A stretch of DNA of 8,205 nt from Clostridiales bacterium (lineage in GTDB: Bacteria > Bacillota > Clostridia > Christensenellales > Aristaeellaceae), in the NCBI GenBank assembly GCA_004556985.1, contig SFFC01000098.1, positions 1-8,205 of the forward strand. Direction: 5' to 3'. How positions within the stretch are numbered: position 1 is the stretch's first letter; each line of letters opens with the position of its first letter. The notes beneath the pieces are model-generated. The model searched no databases. It was not told the origin of the DNA and saw only the letters and a program-made list of their open reading frames with translations. The position numbers and the translations under genes are program-made. This document shows positions 6,000 to 8,205 of the stretch, piece by piece.

Positions 6000-7182
6000 A
6001 GCCTGCCTCCCGCAGTGCCGCGATGATGCGCTGCGCATGCTCGCGATCCTGCGTCTCCATCGTGATCTCCAGGATGGCATCCCGGATGTCGAGGTCGACG
6101 TCCGTCCGGTCGTGATGAATCGCCATGACGTTGGCGCCGTTGCCGCCGATGATCCGGCTGACCTGCTCGAGCTGGCCCGGGCGATCCTGCAGGATGATGC
6201 GCAGCTTGGAGACGCGGCCCGCGCGCAGCAGGCCCTTTTCAATGATGCGCGAGAGCATCGTCACGTCGATGTTGCCGCCGGAGATGACGGCCGCGACCTT
6301 GCCGCTCACGTCGAACTTCCGGTTCATGATCGCGGCGACCGGCGCCGCACCCGCGCCCTCGGCGACCATCTTGCCCCGCTCCATGAGGAACAGGATCGCC
6401 TGCGCGATCTCGTCGTCGTCGACGGTGACGATCTCGTCGAGGTATCGGCTGCACAGCGCAAAGGTCAATTCGCCCGGCTTCTTGACCGCGATGCCGTCGG
6501 CGATCGTCTTGGCCGAGGGCAGCTCGACGACGCGGCCCGCGTCCATCGAGGCCTTCATGCCCGCCGCGCCGCTCGCCTGCACGCCGATCACCCGCACATT
6601 CGGGTGAAGCATCTTGACCGCCGCCGCGACGCCGGAGGCCAGTCCGCCGCCGCCGATGGGCACGACAATCGTGCGCACGTCCGGCAGATCGTCCATGATC
6701 TCCAGGCCGATGGTGCCCTGTCCCGCGATGACCATCGGGTCGTCAAAGGGATGGATGAACGTCGCGCCGGTCTCCTGCTGAATGCGGCAGGCCTCCGCGT
6801 AGGCGTCGTCGTACACCGTGCCGTGGAGCACGACGTTTGCGCCGAGCTCGCGCGTCGCCTTAACCTTGGAGAGCGGCGCGCCCGCCGGCATGACGATCGT
6901 CGCCGGCACGCCGAAGGCCTTCGCCGCCAGCGCGACGCCCTGCGCGTGGTTGCCCGCCGAGGAAGCGATGACGCCGCAGGCGCGCTCCTCCTCGCTCAGG
7001 CTGGCGATCTTGATGTAGGCGCCGCGCACCTTGAAGGAGCCCGTGTTCTGCAGATCCTCGGTCTTGAGGAATACCTGGCTCTGCTCGTCCGAAAGCGCCT
7101 TGAACTGCACGAGGCCCGTGCGCTGCGCCACGCCCTTGAGGCGCTCGCGCGCTTCCAGAATCATGCCCAATGTGACTGACAT
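5983..7182 (-). CDS. ilvA: Threonine ammonia-lyase (threonine dehydratase), medium form with ACT domain
   Basis: This encodes a 399-residue PLP enzyme that deaminates L-threonine to 2-oxobutanoate, the entry to isoleucine synthesis or to threonine catabolism. The PLP lysine is K51 in TGSFKVRGAY. The substrate loop SSAGNHAQG (74-82) and the phosphate-binding glycine loop PIGGGGLASG (175-184) are present. A single C-terminal ACT domain (about 323-399, from RVSKLRIILQDRPGQLEQVS) probably binds an amino-acid effector. This matches the roughly 400-residue form rather than the roughly 500-residue two-ACT biosynthetic type or the short TdcB without ACT. I chose ATG 7182 because GGGAG lies 8 nt upstream and the alignment to the family starts there. 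A GTG at 7281 would add 33 residues unlike the family and overlap the upstream gene. The 3' end overlaps the GT84-like gene by 17 bp, tail to tail. No other ilv genes are in view. Confidence 0.93.
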   Translation of the reverse strand: MSVTLGMILEARERLKGVAQRTGLVQFKALSDEQSQVFLKTEDLQNTGSFKVRGAYIKIASLSEEERACGVIASSAGNHAQGVALAAKAFGVPATIVMPAGAPLSKVKATRELGANVVLHGTVYDDAYAEACRIQQETGATFIHPFDDPMVIAGQGTIGLEIMDDLPDVRTIVVPIGGGGLASGVAAAVKMLHPNVRVIGVQASGAAGMKASMDAGRVVELPSAKTIADGIAVKKPGELTFALCSRYLDEIVTVDDDEIAQAILFLMERGKMVAEGAGAAPVAAIMNRKFDVSGKVAAVISGGNIDVTMLSRIIEKGLLRAGRVSKLRIILQDRPGQLEQVSRIIGGNGANVMAIHHDRTDVDLDIRDAILEITMETQDREHAQRIIAALREAGFNVNG

Positions 7183-7190
7183 TTTTTTGT

Positions 7191-7198
7191 CTCCCTTC
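7191..7198 (-). promoter_or_regulatory. Ribosome binding site that fixes the ilvA start
   Basis: GAAGGGAG lies 8 nt (ACAAAAAA) upstream of ATG 7182-7180. The A-rich spacer is typical of a well-translated start. It excludes the longer GTG start at 7281, which has no comparable site. Confidence 0.8.
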
Positions 7199-7204
7199 AG
7201 CTCC

Positions 7205-7236
7205 CTGCCGAATGGCCGAACCGGCCGTGTCGGCAG
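7205..7236. other. Imperfect long stem-loop in the ilvA leader
   Basis: CTGCCGA (7205-7211) pairs with TCGGCAG (7230-7236), and inside it GGCCG (7214-7218) pairs with CGGCC (7222-7226) around a 3-nt loop. Between the stems 2 nt face 3 nt. It lies 35 nt after the methyltransferase stop and 6 nt before the extended ilvA Shine-Dalgarno sequence (GAAGGGAG, 7198-7191). No U-tract follows on the - strand; on the + strand the sequence after it is T-rich but mixed (TCCTTTGTCTTT). It may be an RNA-processing or translation-control element for ilvA, or a weak + strand terminator. Confidence 0.45.
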
Positions 7237-7270
7237 TCCTTTGTCTTTCCTTGCCGGTATCCCGCTCTGC

Positions 7271-8041
7271 TCAGCGCTCACGCGCCATTTCGTAAAGCAT
7301 GATACCGGCAGCCACCGCCGCGTTGAGCGACTCCGCGCCGCCGCGCATGGGCAGCGCCAGATGGTGCGTCGCCACGCTGCGGACTGCCTCGCTCACGCCA
7401 TGCCCCTCGCTGCCGATGACGAGCACGCATTTTTCGTGCGGGCAATGCGCGTAAAAATCCTCGCCGCCCAGCTCCGTCGCGACGACGGCGTAGCCGCGCT
7501 CGCGCATACTCAAAAGCGCCACGGCCAGATCTTCTGTCCGCTTTACGGGCACGCGGAAGACGGAGCCCATCGTCGCGCGCAGCGTCTTGGCGCCGTAAAG
7601 GTCGGCGCATTGCGCGCTCAGCAGCGCGCCGTCAAAGCCGGCCGCATCCGCCGTGCGCAGGATCGTCCCGACGTTGCCGGGGTCCTGCACGCCGTCGAGC
7701 GCGACGATGCGCCGCCCTGCGAGCCTGTCCGGCTCCCTGGGGATGGCTACCGTGCAGAGGATGCCCTGCGGCGTCTTCGCCTCGCTGAGCGCATGCATCA
7801 CGGCGCCGGATACCCGCAGCACCTCGCAGCCCGCCGCCTCCGCCGCGTCGATCAGCGCCGCGTAGTCCGCCTCGCGCCCCGCCTCCACGGCGAGCGTCCG
7901 GCAGAGCGAGAGCGAGAGCGCCTCGCGCACCATCTTTTCGCTGTCGGCGAGAAAGAGCCCGCTCTCCCGGCGCGCGCGCGGCCTTTGCAGCTCGCGCAGG
8001 CCCTTGATCAGCGGGTTGCTGACGCTCGTAATCTCCTTCAC
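7271..8041 (-). CDS. TrmH/SpoU-family RNA 2'-O-methyltransferase
   Basis: From GTG 8041 this encodes 256 residues of a SPOUT-class enzyme that transfers a methyl group from S-adenosylmethionine to a ribose 2'-OH in rRNA or tRNA. The N-terminal substrate-binding domain (about 25-100) begins after MKEITSVSNPLIKGLRELQ, the usual opening of YsgA/RlmB-like proteins. The catalytic SPOUT domain shows motif 1 in DPGNVGTILRTADAAGF (N123, R129), motif 2 in IGSEGHGVS (209-217, E212) and motif 3 in LPMRGGAESLNAAVAAGI (230-247), which forms the trefoil knot. A longer start at TTG 8062 has no ribosome binding site. GTG 8041 has AAGGGGGGG (8059-8051) 9 nt upstream and puts the family-typical MKEITS first. 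The FL-EG motif seen in many relatives reads FLADS here (30-34), a small divergence outside the active site. The target nucleotide cannot be deduced. It may be cotranscribed with ilvA, 88 nt downstream. Confidence 0.9.
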   Translation of the reverse strand: MKEITSVSNPLIKGLRELQRPRARRESGLFLADSEKMVREALSLSLCRTLAVEAGREADYAALIDAAEAAGCEVLRVSGAVMHALSEAKTPQGILCTVAIPREPDRLAGRRIVALDGVQDPGNVGTILRTADAAGFDGALLSAQCADLYGAKTLRATMGSVFRVPVKRTEDLAVALLSMRERGYAVVATELGGEDFYAHCPHEKCVLVIGSEGHGVSEAVRSVATHHLALPMRGGAESLNAAVAAGIMLYEMARER

Positions 8042-8050
8042 CCGGGCATG

Positions 8051-8059
8051 CCCCCCCTT
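8051..8059 (-). promoter_or_regulatory. Ribosome binding site supporting the GTG 8041 start
   Basis: AAGGGGGGG pairs with the anti-Shine-Dalgarno sequence using one G-U wobble and lies 9 nt upstream of GTG 8041-8039. It overlaps the codons that would follow a TTG start at 8062, which argues for the GTG start. Confidence 0.6.
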
Positions 8060-8074
8060 CAAACGTATAGGGCT

Positions 8075-8103
8075 ATTCTATAATAAAACGCGGCCGGATG
8101 CAA
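8075..8103 (-). promoter_or_regulatory. Probable sigma-A promoter of the methyltransferase gene
   Basis: On the - strand, TTGCAT (8103-8098, 3 of 6 to consensus) and TAGAAT (8080-8075, 5 of 6) are 17 bp apart in an AT-rich island within otherwise GC-rich DNA. The transcript would start near 8068, leaving a leader of about 27 nt before GTG 8041. That start would also leave almost no leader for TTG 8062. The overlapping TATTAT is an alternative -10 but has poorer spacing. Confidence 0.5.
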
Positions 8104-8106
8104 GAG

Positions 8107-8140
8107 AAAAGCGGCCGCCCGCGAAGGACAGCCGCGCTTT
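8107..8140. terminator. Possible intrinsic terminator of a gene entering from the right
   Basis: AAAGCGGC (8108-8115) pairs with GCCG and CTTT (8131-8140) with a 2-nt bulge, around a 15-nt loop. On the - strand the stem runs into TTTTCTCTT, a fair U-tract. On the + strand it runs into TTTCTTCT. It lies just upstream of the methyltransferase promoter, where a terminator for a preceding - strand gene would be expected. The bulged stem and large loop keep confidence moderate. Confidence 0.45.
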
Positions 8141-8205
8141 CTTCTCCCCTGCAAAGGAGGAAATCCTGTTTTCCGGCCCTGCAAACCCGTCAGTAGACGA
8201 CGGTC

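Noticed and set aside
5833..7179. Long open + strand frame opposite ilvA (448 codons)
   Set aside because: It covers the conserved ilvA gene in antisense, begins inside the GT84-like gene, and its His/Arg/Asp-rich product has no recognisable motif.
7183..7281. N-terminal extension of ilvA from a GTG at 7281
   Set aside because: It would add 33 residues with no match to the family and overlap the methyltransferase stop. ATG 7182 has a well-placed GGGAG and the family-typical start.
7902..7920. Short GAGCGA tandem-like repeat in the methyltransferase gene
   Set aside because: It simply encodes an alternating Leu-Ser stretch in an intact frame. There are too few units to call a functional repeat.
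8153..8160. Strong AAAGGAGG on the + strand near the right edge
   Set aside because: No ATG, GTG or TTG follows within the remaining 45 bases, so it cannot be tied to a gene in this window.
8190..8205. Possible end of a - strand gene (codons Thr-Val-Val-Tyr, then TGA)
   Set aside because: The possible terminator at 8107-8140 fits a gene ending here, but four codons are too few to support a coding call.

Overview
The window reads as a GC-rich bacterial chromosome segment, most likely from a Clostridia-type Firmicute. The grounds are the tig-clpP-clpX order, strong AGGAGG-type ribosome binding sites, a sigma-A promoter with an extended -10, and a medium-length threonine ammonia-lyase. By eye the G+C content is well above 60%. 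The exact lineage cannot be fixed from the sequence alone; a high-GC uncultured gut Clostridia group such as Christensenellales is a guess.

Layout: (1) At the left edge lies the 3' part of a + strand gene for a probably exported FMN-binding split-barrel (pyridoxamine-phosphate-oxidase-like) protein, closed by a strong intrinsic terminator. (2) Positions 531-3816 on the - strand hold a compact protein quality-control operon, tig (trigger factor), clpP (protease) and clpX (unfoldase), transcribed leftwards from an extended -10 promoter near 3876-3904. (3) A 251-bp divergent intergenic region carries that promoter and several small inverted repeats. (4) A + strand gene at 4068-5999 encodes a 643-residue membrane protein. 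I read it as a shortened, degenerate relative of the glycosyltransferase core of cyclic beta-1,2-glucan synthases (NdvB/ChvB/Cgs, GT84). It appears to lack the DxD and (Q/R)xxRW catalytic motifs and the C-terminal phosphorylase module. (5) Its last 17 bases overlap, tail to tail, the end of a - strand threonine ammonia-lyase gene with an ACT domain. (6) Upstream of that, on the same strand, is a TrmH/SpoU-family rRNA/tRNA 2'-O-methyltransferase gene with its own probable promoter.

Functional logic: Tig, ClpP and ClpX form a familiar chaperone/protease unit: trigger factor meets nascent chains at the ribosome, and ClpXP degrades tagged or misfolded proteins. The methyltransferase and IlvA are housekeeping genes that may be cotranscribed. 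The least explained gene is the GT84-like protein, and it is the main target for follow-up. Long open frames opposite tig, ilvA and the GT84-like gene are shadows produced by GC-biased codon use.
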